Assembly (NCBI RefSeq): GCF_032341175.1
Contig: NZ_CP135435.1
Location: 2,976,001 to 3,040,000 of the forward strand
Source of the DNA: Bacillus sp. DTU_2020_1000418_1_SI_GHA_SEK_038
GTDB lineage: Bacteria > Bacillota > Bacilli > Bacillales > Cytobacillaceae
Reading direction: 5' to 3'
DNA: 64,000 nucleotides
The notes beneath the pieces are model-generated. The model saw only the letters and a list, made by a program, of their open reading frames with translations, made no database searches and was not told the origin of the DNA. How positions within the stretch are numbered: the stretch's first letter is position 1; every line of letters starts with the position of its first letter. Shown one piece after another: positions 18,297 to 26,956 of this stretch. Both the position numbers and the translations under genes were made by a program.

Positions 18297-20855
18297 TTAT
18301 AAACCGCATTTTAATTGGGCATTACAGTTCGTACAAGTATTACATCCGCCAATTTCTTCTACGTTACCTTTACGGCATACTGGGCAAGTGTTTCCAACCT
18401 CTGATCCAATTACGTTTGTTGAACGCAGGTCATTGATTGTATCAACAAGCACGACATGCTGTTTCGTTTTTTCTTTTTTGCCGAAGTTAGTTTCTTCAAA
18501 GCTGTTTTCTTCAGCTTTTAACGTTAGAACCTGTGAATCACGAGATCCGTCAACGTATACGGTTCCACCTTTTGCACCACCGCGATACAGGCGCTCATAT
18601 ACCTTTTCAACCTGCTCAACACTATAGCCTTTTGGTGCATTAACTGTTTTACTGATAGAGCTATCAATCCAGCGTTGGATTATACATTGAACATCCGCAT
18701 GTGCTTCAGGTGCTAAATCCATCGCCGCAATAAACCAATCTGGCAGATTATTTGGATCTGCATCCGGATTCTTATCTAAGTACTCTTGAACAATATCAGC
18801 CTTCACTTCAATGAATTTACCAAGACGGCCACTTCTGAAGTAAGAGAAAGAGAAGTAAGGCTCAAGTCCTGTTGAAACACCAACCATTGTCCCTGTGGAT
18901 CCAGTGGGAGCAACGGTTAGCAAATGCGAATTACGAATACCATTTTCAAGGATAGCTTCTCGGATATCCTCAGGCATTTTCTGCATGAATCCTGTCTCAG
19001 TAAAGGCTTTTCGCAATCTATTTGTTTCTTCTTCTGTTTCAGCAGTTAAGAATGGGAAGCTTCCCTTTTCTTTTGCGAGTTCTACTGAAGCACGGTAAGC
19101 TGTCGTTGCAATTGTTTCGAATACTTTATCTACTAGTTCATTGCCTTTTTCAGATCCGTATTCAGTCTCACAATAAATTAATAAGTCATGAAGACCCATT
19201 ACACCAAGACCAACACGGCGCTCGCCAAGGGCTTGCTTTTTATTGTCTTCAAGGAAGTACGGAGTTGCATTAATGACATTATCCTGCATTCTGACTCCTA
19301 CTTCGACTGTTCTCTTTAATTTTTCAAAGTTAACCGTTTTATTCTCTTTATCTGCCATCTCAGCTAAATTGACAGCAGCTAAATTACAAACACTATATGG
19401 TGCGAGAGGCTGCTCTCCGCATGGGTTTGTCGCTACTACCTTCTGTCCATACGCTTTAGCATTCGTCATTTCGTTAGCATTGTCGATGAAGAAAATGCCT
19501 GGCTCTGCTGAGTAAGTAGCGCAAATATTAATTAAGTTCCAAAGCTCTTTCGCCTTGATTTTACGATAAACTCGTACTTTATGACCGAGCTTTTCCCATT
19601 CGCGAACATCTCCAACCTTATGCCACTCTTCATTATAGATGCGCATTTCCTCTTTATCATAGCTTTCCACGTCAGGGAAGCGCAGCTCATATTCTGCATC
19701 ATTTTCTACTGCATGCATAAATTCCTTTGTTAAGCATACTGAAATGTTGGCGCCTGTTAGGAATTCTGAATTGTGTACAGAATAAGAACCTCCAGTTTCA
19801 AGCTTATCCTCTGCATCATGAATAATCTTTTCACTAAATCCGCCATAGCCTGGAATGTTTTTATAATTAATTATTCCTTGGTACATAGCAATCTCTTGCT
19901 CAGTGAAAGGATTAAATTTCAATTTTTCTTTCGCATATTTCTTAATCATTTCATCATTTGTTGTTTCAAGAAGGAAACGTAAAATTCTTGGGTTTTGCAT
20001 CTTTGAAATGATAAATTCAATGATGTCAGGGTGCCAGTCAGCCAGCATAATCATTTGCGCGCCGCGTCTTGACCCACCTTGCTCAACAAGATGTGTTAGC
20101 TTAGCAATATCATCCAGCCAAGAAACAGATCCAGATGATTTACCATTCACACCTTTAGCCAGTGTATTGCGCGGTCTTAAGGTTGAGCCGTTCGTTCCAA
20201 CTCCACCGCCTCGGCTCATGATTTCCATTACTTGCTTGCGGTGTTCGGAAATACCTTCACGCGAGTCAGCGACAAATGGCATAACGTAACAATTAAAGTA
20301 AGTTACGTCTGTATCTGCACCTGCTCCATAAAGAACACGTCCAGCTGGGATAAAGTTTAGGCTCGCAAGCTCTTGATAGAACTTTTCAAACCACTCCTGT
20401 CTTTTTTCTTCTGTTTCTTCAACAGAAGCGAGGCCAGTTGCATTACGTTTCGCAATTTGCTCATAAAAAAGCTCTAGCGGTTTTTCAATCACATCTAGAG
20501 ATCTCTTGATGATTCCTGTTTTTGCTTCTTCCGGGCCATCAAGCACTCCACGATAATCTTCTTCCACTAGAACTGATGCTGCTTTGTTTTCCCAATCAAT
20601 ATCTAAAATGTAACCAAGCCCTCTGGCAGGGAATTTTGGATCTTCTTTAATGGTGAGTACGACAAAGTCCCCATTAGTTAACGTGATTTTCTCCGTATCC
20701 TTAAATGTGTACCTATCAAGCATAACTAAACGGGAGACCCCTTTGTGGGTCATTTTCATATCTGAGGTGATAGGATGAACCTGAGGAAATAATCGGATGT
20801 CCTGGTTTAAACGATCAATATTTAAACTCATTTTTTGTCCTAATGCTACAGACAT
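18297..20855 (-). CDS. nrdJ: Class II (adenosylcobalamin-dependent) ribonucleoside-diphosphate reductase
   Basis: Makes deoxyribonucleotides using adenosylcobalamin in place of an iron or glycyl radical, so it works with or without oxygen. The 852 residues show the RNR barrel with FNCYVMPFVADSREGI, GVGTNGSTLRPRNTL, NPCGEQPLAPYSVCNLAAVN (active-site Cys) and PTGSTGTMVGVSTGLEPYF. The C-terminus ends in a Cys-rich stretch (CPVCRKGNVEEIGGCNTC, then CNAQLKCGL) that resembles a zinc ribbon and could also carry the reducing Cys pair. Stand-alone gene with a paired NrdR-box upstream. It is not at this position in B. subtilis. Confidence 0.95.
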   Translation of the reverse strand: MSVALGQKMSLNIDRLNQDIRLFPQVHPITSDMKMTHKGVSRLVMLDRYTFKDTEKITLTNGDFVVLTIKEDPKFPARGLGYILDIDWENKAASVLVEEDYRGVLDGPEEAKTGIIKRSLDVIEKPLELFYEQIAKRNATGLASVEETEEKRQEWFEKFYQELASLNFIPAGRVLYGAGADTDVTYFNCYVMPFVADSREGISEHRKQVMEIMSRGGGVGTNGSTLRPRNTLAKGVNGKSSGSVSWLDDIAKLTHLVEQGGSRRGAQMIMLADWHPDIIEFIISKMQNPRILRFLLETTNDEMIKKYAKEKLKFNPFTEQEIAMYQGIINYKNIPGYGGFSEKIIHDAEDKLETGGSYSVHNSEFLTGANISVCLTKEFMHAVENDAEYELRFPDVESYDKEEMRIYNEEWHKVGDVREWEKLGHKVRVYRKIKAKELWNLINICATYSAEPGIFFIDNANEMTNAKAYGQKVVATNPCGEQPLAPYSVCNLAAVNLAEMADKENKTVNFEKLKRTVEVGVRMQDNVINATPYFLEDNKKQALGERRVGLGVMGLHDLLIYCETEYGSEKGNELVDKVFETIATTAYRASVELAKEKGSFPFLTAETEEETNRLRKAFTETGFMQKMPEDIREAILENGIRNSHLLTVAPTGSTGTMVGVSTGLEPYFSFSYFRSGRLGKFIEVKADIVQEYLDKNPDADPNNLPDWFIAAMDLAPEAHADVQCIIQRWIDSSISKTVNAPKGYSVEQVEKVYERLYRGGAKGGTVYVDGSRDSQVLTLKAEENSFEETNFGKKEKTKQHVVLVDTINDLRSTNVIGSEVGNTCPVCRKGNVEEIGGCNTCTNCNAQLKCGL

Positions 20856-20977
20856 TTTTACAACTCCTTCAAAAGAAAATATTCAATTTTAATATTAAAC
20901 TAGGATTTGGTAGATTCTAGTTGTTTTTATTAATACAATAAAGGTATCATATCAAATATGTAAAATCAATAAAAAAA

Positions 20978-21025
20978 ATCTATATATAGTAGTGAAAATA
21001 TTTCTCGCACTACTACATATTGTGT
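20978..21025. promoter_or_regulatory. Paired NrdR boxes upstream of nrdJ
   Basis: Box 1 at 20978-20993 (AATCTATATATAGTAG, 12 of 16 to ACACWATATATWGTGT) and box 2 at 21010-21025 (CTACTACATATTGTGT, 13 of 16). Their centres are 32 bases apart, the spacing expected for tandem NrdR boxes. A TAGTAGTG/CACTACTA inverted repeat overlaps them. The rest of the 348-base nrdJ upstream gap (20856-21203) is AT-rich without another gene. Confidence 0.65.
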
Positions 21026-21155
21026 TTGAATCATGTTTATTTTTTTTTGTCAAAATCAAAAAAAACTAGAATCAGGAGAAAATAAAAGATAATATGAGTT
21101 TATAGACAGATTTAGACAAAATTTAATATATTTCGCGACTTGCATTTATTCTGCA

Positions 21156-21192
21156 CAAAAAAGGATGACTCAAATTAAAAGAGTCATCCTCT
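21156..21192 (-). terminator. Terminator after the GbsR-type regulator
   Basis: AGGATGACTC (21162-21171) / GAGTCATCCT (21181-21190) hairpin followed on the minus strand by TTTTTT. Confidence 0.85.
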
Positions 21193-21203
21193 ATAAAATC
21201 CAT

Positions 21204-21761
21204 TTATTTCTCTTCATCTTTAGGAATAAAGTCAAAAATCTTCCCTGAATCAAAACTGTCAACTAATCGATTTAGCCATTCATAATAGCGAAGTGCATCC
21301 TTCATTTTCTCAATATCAATACTGGCAGCGCGACGAATTTCCTCATCTGTTGCTTCAGAGTTAACTAATGTCTCAAGCTCTTTTAATGATTTTTTCATGG
21401 CTGATACATTCATTGATATTCCCGCCCTCCATTTTATCGAAAAAAAGTCGATGAAGGTTTGATACCAATCTTCCTCTGCTTGATACAGATCCTTTCTAAT
21501 TCCCTTTTTCCAAATCTTTTCTACCATCTTAAGTTCAAGCAACGTTCGGACAGAAGTACTCATACTTGTTTTGCTCATACCGAGCTCTTCTTTCATTTCA
21601 TCAAGCGTCAATGGCTGATCGTGAAAGTACAACATCCCATACAATCGACCAACCGAATCAGTAACACCATATAAGTTCATATTCATGGCAATCGTTTCAA
21701 TGACACGCTCACGCGCATGCTCAAGCTGTTCTTTTCCATTCATGTAAACATTCACATCCAT
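21204..21761 (-). CDS. GbsR/MarR-family transcriptional regulator
   Basis: Choline/glycine betaine-type repressor family (GbsR, OpcR). The 185 residues contain GVTDSVGRLYGMLYFHDQPL, then the winged helix with MKEELGMSKTSMSTSVRTLL (recognition helix) and the wing GIRKDLYQAEEDWYQ, then a helical C-terminal dimer domain. The gene is divergent from opuAA, so it probably controls opuA in response to an osmolyte; this is inferred from position. No cofactor site can be read from sequence. Confidence 0.85.
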   Translation of the reverse strand: MDVNVYMNGKEQLEHARERVIETIAMNMNLYGVTDSVGRLYGMLYFHDQPLTLDEMKEELGMSKTSMSTSVRTLLELKMVEKIWKKGIRKDLYQAEEDWYQTFIDFFSIKWRAGISMNVSAMKKSLKELETLVNSEATDEEIRRAASIDIEKMKDALRYYEWLNRLVDSFDSGKIFDFIPKDEEK

Positions 21762-22086
21762 AAATGTAAATTTGTTATAAAAAACCTTACCTTTGAAAAA
21801 TGGCGATCATTTTATCGCAGAAAAACGGGCTGTAAGACCCTCACTGATTGAAGTTTCACTTTATAGACTATCATGTTTTTTTTGAAAGTAAAGCAGCTCC
21901 CTATTAAGGAAACGGCAGTAAATGAAAGGAATTGTAAGGAAACAGTAAGTACAGTACGTTCAGTTTTTCCTGTACAAACTTTATGGATATATATGGGGGA
22001 ATATCAGCTTTGCCCTTTATCTTCTAATACTTATACAATTAAAAGGTCTTAATGAACGGCGTGAATATATGAGCGAGGTGATTGTT

Positions 22087-23358
22087 TTGAGTGATGAAAA
22101 CGCAAAATTAAGCGTAAAAAATGTAACAAAAATATTTGGAAGGAATGGAAAAAAAGCATTACAGCTTCTTAATGAAGGAAACAGCAAAAGTGAAATTCTA
22201 AAAAAAACCGGAGCAACTGTTGGGGTTAATCAGGCAAGTTTTCATGTGTATGCTGGAGAAATCTTTGTCATTATGGGACTTTCAGGAAGCGGTAAATCCA
22301 CATTAGTTCGTATGCTTAACCGACTTATTGACCCAACTGTTGGCGAAGTTTTAATAGATGGTAAGGATATTACGAAAATGAAGAAAGATGAGCTAAGAGA
22401 AGTTCGCAGAAAAAAAATCAGTATGGTTTTTCAAAAATTTGCGCTTCTTCCACATCGGACTGTGCTCGAAAATACAGAGTACGGTTTAGAAATTCAAGGG
22501 GTAAATAAGGAAGAAAGAAAACAAAAAGCAATTAATGCCCTAAAACTTGTAAATCTTGAAGGATATGAAAACCAATTCCCTGATCAGTTGAGCGGAGGAA
22601 TGCAGCAGCGAGTCGGGTTGGCCAGAGCGCTCGCAAACGACCCGGATATTTTATTAATGGATGAGGCCTTTAGCGCATTGGATCCATTAATTCGGAAGGA
22701 TATGCAAGACGAATTAACAGAGCTTCAATCAAAAATGGAAAAAACAATTGTATTTATCACCCATGATTTAGATGAGGCTCTTAGAATCGGTGATCGTATT
22801 GCATTAATGAAAGATGGAGAGATCGTACAAATTGGCACCCCTGAAGAAATATTAATGAAACCTTCGAACAAGTATGTTGAACGATTTGTCGAAGATGTTG
22901 ATTTATCGAAAGTCTTGACGGCAAACCATGTTATGAAGAGAGCCGAAACCGTACAAATCGATAAAGGCCCTCGAGTTGCGCTGCAAATGATGAGAGAGCT
23001 TGGAATTTCTAGTATTTATGCAGTAGATAGGAAAAAATCTCTCCTTGGTGCTATTCATGCAGCAGATGCAAAGTCTGCTGCCGATAAAGGCCAATCTCTG
23101 CTTAACATTCTCGATATTAATGTAAAAAAGGTTCCAGGAGATACTTTGTTAGCAAACCTGTTCGATAAAGTATCGACCGCCACGATTCCAGTTGCCGTTG
23201 TGGACGAAAATGATCGCCTCCTAGGCATACTTGTCCGAGGTGCTGTAATAGGGGCATTAGCAGGCAATAATGACGTAATTAATGATTTTGAACAGGCAAG
23301 AGAGGAAGCGGCTGTAAGTCAAACTGATAAAGGGGTGGTGATCAAATGGAAAGCATAA
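22087..23358 (+). CDS. opuAA: Glycine betaine ABC transporter ATP-binding protein OpuAA
   Basis: ATPase of the OpuA osmoprotectant uptake system. Domains: ATP-binding cassette with Walker A GLSGSGKSTLVRML, Q-loop VFQKFALLPHRTVLEN, signature LSGGMQQRVGLARAL, Walker B ILLMDEAFSALDPLIR, then two C-terminal CBS modules (residues about 280-400) that sense ionic strength in homologues. TTG at 22087 preceded by GAGGTGAT gives the family-like MSDENAKLSVKNVTKIFG start; an ATG at 22069 is in frame but lies before that ribosome site. In the 307-base gap to the divergent regulator I see no confident promoter. Confidence 0.95.
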   Translation: MSDENAKLSVKNVTKIFGRNGKKALQLLNEGNSKSEILKKTGATVGVNQASFHVYAGEIFVIMGLSGSGKSTLVRMLNRLIDPTVGEVLIDGKDITKMKKDELREVRRKKISMVFQKFALLPHRTVLENTEYGLEIQGVNKEERKQKAINALKLVNLEGYENQFPDQLSGGMQQRVGLARALANDPDILLMDEAFSALDPLIRKDMQDELTELQSKMEKTIVFITHDLDEALRIGDRIALMKDGEIVQIGTPEEILMKPSNKYVERFVEDVDLSKVLTANHVMKRAETVQIDKGPRVALQMMRELGISSIYAVDRKKSLLGAIHAADAKSAADKGQSLLNILDINVKKVPGDTLLANLFDKVSTATIPVAVVDENDRLLGILVRGAVIGALAGNNDVINDFEQAREEAAVSQTDKGVVIKWKA

Positions 23359-24194
23359 TGCCAAAACTGCCGATTGCGAAATGGATGGATCACTTTGTTG
23401 ATTGGCTGACAATCACCTTTGAAGCTGCTTTTGATGGGATTACTAAAGTACTTGAAAGTGTTGTTAATGGCTTAGTTGCAGGTCTAAGTTTTATTCCCTT
23501 CTATATATTTATTATTCTACTAACAATACTTGCTTGGAAGCTATCATCAAAAGGAATGGCACTGTTTACTTTTATTGGCTTGTTCCTAATCTATAACTTA
23601 GGCTATTGGGAGCCGATGCTTGAAACACTTGCGCTAGTATTGGCAGCCGTATTCCTGTCTGTACTCATCGGGGTTCCTGCAGGAATTTGGGCTTCACAGA
23701 GTAAAAGGGTAAAGCAGATTGTAACGCCAATTTTAGACTTTATGCAAACGATGCCTGCCTTCGTCTATTTAATTCCTGCTATCTTCTTCTTTAATATTGG
23801 TGTCGTTCCTGGAGTTGTAGCATCCGTTATTTTTGCTATGCCGCCAACGATAAGATTAACGATACTCGGCATTCAACAAGTCCCTGCAGATATTATCGAA
23901 GCGACTGAAAGCTTTGGTTCTACAACAAGCCAACGTCTCATGAAAGTTCAGCTGCCTCTAGCCATGCCTACGATCATGGCAGGGATTAACCAAAGCATCA
24001 TGCTTGCGCTTTCAATGGTCGTAATCGCATCAATGGTAGGTGCACCAGGATTAGGTGCTGATGTTTATCGTGCAGTTACACAGATTCAAATCGGCAAAGG
24101 TTTTGAGGCTGGTCTTGCGATCGTGGTTATCGCCATTATCCTTGACCGGATGACCCAAAATATAGGAATAAAAAAACAAGGGGGAAATATGTAA
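23346..24194 (+). CDS. opuAB: Glycine betaine ABC transporter permease OpuAB
   Basis: Membrane channel subunit of OpuA, 282 residues with about seven helices and the ABC-permease coupling loop (EATESFGSTTSQRLMKVQLP near residue 182). The sequence SIMLALSMVVIASMVGAPGL is characteristic of the ProW/OpuAB family. It overlaps opuAA by 13 bases and opuAC by one. Confidence 0.95.
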   Translation: MESIMPKLPIAKWMDHFVDWLTITFEAAFDGITKVLESVVNGLVAGLSFIPFYIFIILLTILAWKLSSKGMALFTFIGLFLIYNLGYWEPMLETLALVLAAVFLSVLIGVPAGIWASQSKRVKQIVTPILDFMQTMPAFVYLIPAIFFFNIGVVPGVVASVIFAMPPTIRLTILGIQQVPADIIEATESFGSTTSQRLMKVQLPLAMPTIMAGINQSIMLALSMVVIASMVGAPGLGADVYRAVTQIQIGKGFEAGLAIVVIAIILDRMTQNIGIKKQGGNM

Positions 24195-25105
24195 TGAATA
24201 AAAAATGGATGTCTGCATTAATGATTCCTGTCCTCGCATTAGGACTAGCTGCTTGCGGCACAGACAAGGCTGACAGTAACGAGAATGAGACAGAAAAAGG
24301 AGCTTCAAATCAATCTGTAGGTGAAAGTGTTGATTACAAAATCATCGGGATTGATCCAGGCGCAGGAATAATGAAAGCATCAGAAGCTGCTGTTAAGGAA
24401 TATGAGCTAAATGACTGGGATGTCGTTGAAGGTTCAGGTGCTGCAATGACTGCAGCATTAAAAAAGGCCTATGCCAAGGAAGAACCAATCATAATTACTG
24501 GCTGGACGCCACATTGGAAATTCTCTAAATTTGATTTGAAATATTTAGAAGATCCTAAAGGTGTTTACGGCGGGGAAGAGAATATTCATACCATTGCGCG
24601 TTTAGGGCTTGCTGATGATCACCCATCAGCCTACAAGTTTCTTGATCAGTTCAATTGGACTTCAGAAGAAATGGGAGATGTCATGGTTAAAGTGACAGAT
24701 GGCGAAGATCCCGAAAAAGCTGCCAAAGCTTGGGTTGAGGCAAATGCTGACAAAGTAGCCGATTGGACTGAAGGTGTAGAAAAAGTAGATGGTGATAAAA
24801 TTACCCTTGGCTATGTTGCATGGGACAGTGAAATCGCTAGTACTAACGTAATTGCAACTGTGTTAACAGACCTTGGTTATGATGTTACACTTCGCCAGAT
24901 TGAAGCTGGACCTCTATGGGCCGGTGTTGCTGACGGAAGCTTAGACGCAAGTGTTGCTGCTTGGCTGCCTGTCACACATGCTGATTACAATGAAAAATTT
25001 GATGGCAAATTCGAAGACTTAGGTTCGAATATGGAAGGGACAAAAATTGGGTTAGTCGTTCCCACCTATATGGAAATCGATTCTATTGAAGATTTGAAAA
25101 AATAA
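24194..25105 (+). CDS. opuAC: Glycine betaine-binding lipoprotein OpuAC
   Basis: Extracellular substrate-binding lipoprotein. Signal peptide with lipobox LGLAAC (Cys 21), a Glu/Asn-rich linker, then an OpuAC-type binding domain with Trp-containing blocks ITGWTPHWKFSKFDLKYLED and GYVAWDSEIASTNVIAT, matching the aromatic cage used to bind the trimethylammonium group. 303 residues. Last gene of opuAA-AB-AC. Confidence 0.95.
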   Translation: MNKKWMSALMIPVLALGLAACGTDKADSNENETEKGASNQSVGESVDYKIIGIDPGAGIMKASEAAVKEYELNDWDVVEGSGAAMTAALKKAYAKEEPIIITGWTPHWKFSKFDLKYLEDPKGVYGGEENIHTIARLGLADDHPSAYKFLDQFNWTSEEMGDVMVKVTDGEDPEKAAKAWVEANADKVADWTEGVEKVDGDKITLGYVAWDSEIASTNVIATVLTDLGYDVTLRQIEAGPLWAGVADGSLDASVAAWLPVTHADYNEKFDGKFEDLGSNMEGTKIGLVVPTYMEIDSIEDLKK

Positions 25106-25109
25106 CCAT

Positions 25110-25146
25110 ATTAAAAGACAATGCCAACACGGCATTGTCTTTTTTT
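25110..25146 (+). terminator. Terminator after opuAC
   Basis: AAAAGACAATGCC, AACAC loop, GGCATTGTCTTTTTTTT directly downstream of the opuAC stop. Confidence 0.9.
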
Positions 25147-25211
25147 TCCATTATTAACACATCACGTTTCCGCTCTGTAGGCGGTTTTTCTATAGATGGG
25201 TCGTAAAACAT

Positions 25212-25808
25212 TTATCCTACTTGCACTTCTTTTTGCATCTGACTCTCTACCATTTTAACGAATAGTTGAAGAAAACGAGTATCAGAAGTTAACTCTGGAT
25301 GGAAAGCACAAGCAAGAACATTCCCTTCTCTTGCCGCAACAATTTTCTCATCATGTTTTGCTAAAACCTCTACATTTTCGCCCGCAATTTCAATATAAGG
25401 TGCACGAATAAAAACAGCCTTATAAGGATCGTCAATACCAGCTATATTAAGATCTGCTTCAAAGCTGGCAATTTGTCGGCCAAACGCATTTCTCTTTACA
25501 GTAATATCCATAATCTTCAGGTGGGATTTTTCTGAATCAACAAGTTCCTTAGCAACTAATACCATACCAGCGCAAGTTCCAAAAATGGGTTTTCCAGCCG
25601 TGTAGAATTCTATTAATGGATCGAAAAAATTGTAGCGGTCGATAAGATTTCGCATCGCTGTACTCTCACCGCCAGGGAGAATTAGTCCATTAATTTGTTC
25701 AAGCTGCTCTGGTTTCTTTACAACAACAGCCTTTAATCCCAAGGTTTCAATTTGTTTTACATGCTCGGCAACGGCACCCTGCAGCCCTAAAACCCCGATT
25801 GTTGTCAT
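25212..25808 (-). CDS. pdxT: Pyridoxal 5'-phosphate synthase glutaminase subunit
   Basis: Glutaminase that channels ammonia to PdxS for PLP synthesis. About 198 residues from the ATG at 25808: [35 protein letters not shown] (oxyanion region), [13 protein letters not shown] with nucleophile Cys near residue 78, and [13 protein letters not shown] with the catalytic His-Glu. The start lies immediately after the pdxS stop. Confidence 0.96.
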   Translation of the reverse strand: MTTIGVLGLQGAVAEHVKQIETLGLKAVVVKKPEQLEQINGLILPGGESTAMRNLIDRYNFFDPLIEFYTAGKPIFGTCAGMVLVAKELVDSEKSHLKIMDITVKRNAFGRQIASFEADLNIAGIDDPYKAVFIRAPYIEIAGENVEVLAKHDEKIVAAREGNVLACAFHPELTSDTRFLQLFVKMVESQMQKEVQVG

Positions 25809-25809
25809 A

Positions 25810-26697
25810 TTACCATCCACGCTCCTGCATTCTGTCTTCAAGAGACAGCTTGGAAATATCAATTCCTTTCATTGCAGCTCCTAGCTCTTTTGAAAGCTTC
25901 CCAATTAAATCGTAATCAGTGTAATAAGTTGTCGCTTGAACAATTGCACTTGCAAATTTCTCAGGATTTTCGGATTTAAAGATACCTGAACCAACAAACA
26001 CTCCATCCGCACCAAGCTCCATCATTAATGCAGCATCAGCAGGAGTAGCGATACCACCAGCAGCAAAGTTAACAACTGGCAGCTTTCCTAGTTCTTTAAT
26101 TTGCTTTAAAATTTCAAAAGGCGCACCTAGAACCTTTGCTTCTGTCATTAATTCATCATTGCTCATCACAGAAATTTTGCGAACCTGCGCATTTACTTTA
26201 CGCATATGTCGAACCGCTTCCACAATATTACCTGTACCAGGCTCACCTTTAGTACGCAGCATTGCTGCGCCCTCGCCAATACGGCGTGCAGCTTCTCCAA
26301 GATCACGGCAGCCACAAACAAACGGTACAGTGAAATCACTCTTCAATAAATGGAACTCTTCGTCTGCAGGCGTTAATACTTCACTTTCGTCAATGTAGTC
26401 AACACCCATAGCCTCTAATACTCTTGCCTCCACAATATGACCAATACGAGCTTTAGCCATTACTGGGATTGATACTGCATTCATTACTTCTTCAACAATA
26501 CGAGGGTCAGCCATTCTTGCAACCCCGCCGGCAGCGCGAATATCAGAAGGCACTCTTTCTAATGCCATTACAGCAACAGCACCTGCCGCTTCTGCTACTC
26601 TTGCTTGCTCTGCATTCACAACGTCCATAATAACGCCGCCTTTTTGCATTTGAGCCATGCCTCTTTTTACAGTTTCAGTTCCTAATAATTTTTCCAT
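25810..26697 (-). CDS. pdxS: Pyridoxal 5'-phosphate synthase lyase subunit
   Basis: Condenses ribose 5-phosphate, glyceraldehyde 3-phosphate and ammonia into PLP; forms a 12-mer with PdxT. 295 residues, normal length, with [55 protein letters not shown] (catalytic Lys) and [20 protein letters not shown]. Divergent from pdxR across a 259-base control region. Confidence 0.97.
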   Translation of the reverse strand: MEKLLGTETVKRGMAQMQKGGVIMDVVNAEQARVAEAAGAVAVMALERVPSDIRAAGGVARMADPRIVEEVMNAVSIPVMAKARIGHIVEARVLEAMGVDYIDESEVLTPADEEFHLLKSDFTVPFVCGCRDLGEAARRIGEGAAMLRTKGEPGTGNIVEAVRHMRKVNAQVRKISVMSNDELMTEAKVLGAPFEILKQIKELGKLPVVNFAAGGIATPADAALMMELGADGVFVGSGIFKSENPEKFASAIVQATTYYTDYDLIGKLSKELGAAMKGIDISKLSLEDRMQERGW

Positions 26698-26720
26698 ATT
26701 TCACACTCCATCTCATTTAA

Positions 26721-26788
26721 CTATTGTATTTTACGAATCTATTGATTAGTATAAAAATTTATTGACCTTCTGGAAAGTGTCAGTTATA
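26721..26788. promoter_or_regulatory. Direct-repeat operator, copy 1 (pdxS-proximal)
   Basis: About 68 bases (CTATTG...GAATCTATTGATTAGTATAA...ATTGACC...GAAAGTGTCAGTT) nearly repeated at 26849-26917. On the minus strand it holds TTTCCA-17-TATACT, a plausible pdxS promoter about 38 bases before the gene; on the plus strand TTGACC-17-TATATA. Likely PdxR target, inferred from position and family knowledge of MocR operators. Confidence 0.6.
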
Positions 26789-26848
26789 TATGTTTTAATA
26801 GGGTCAGTTATAATTAGAAATGTTATTTGTCTCATTCCGTTTCATAAA

Positions 26849-26917
26849 CTATTGAATTTTTTGAATCTATTGATTAGTATAAAGAGCAATTGACCGTATT
26901 GAAAGTGTCAGTTTTAC
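26849..26917. promoter_or_regulatory. Direct-repeat operator, copy 2 (pdxR-proximal)
   Basis: Second copy, 128 bases from the first, keeping GAATCTATTGATTAGTATAA and GAAAGTGTCAGTT exactly while the sequence between the copies is not repeated. On the plus strand TTGACC is followed after 17 bases by TTTACA, about 40 bases before the pdxR start. AGGAGG for pdxR is at 26941-26946. Confidence 0.6.
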
Positions 26918-26956
26918 AAAATATAACCAGTCCAGTATTAAGGAGGTTTTATAAAA

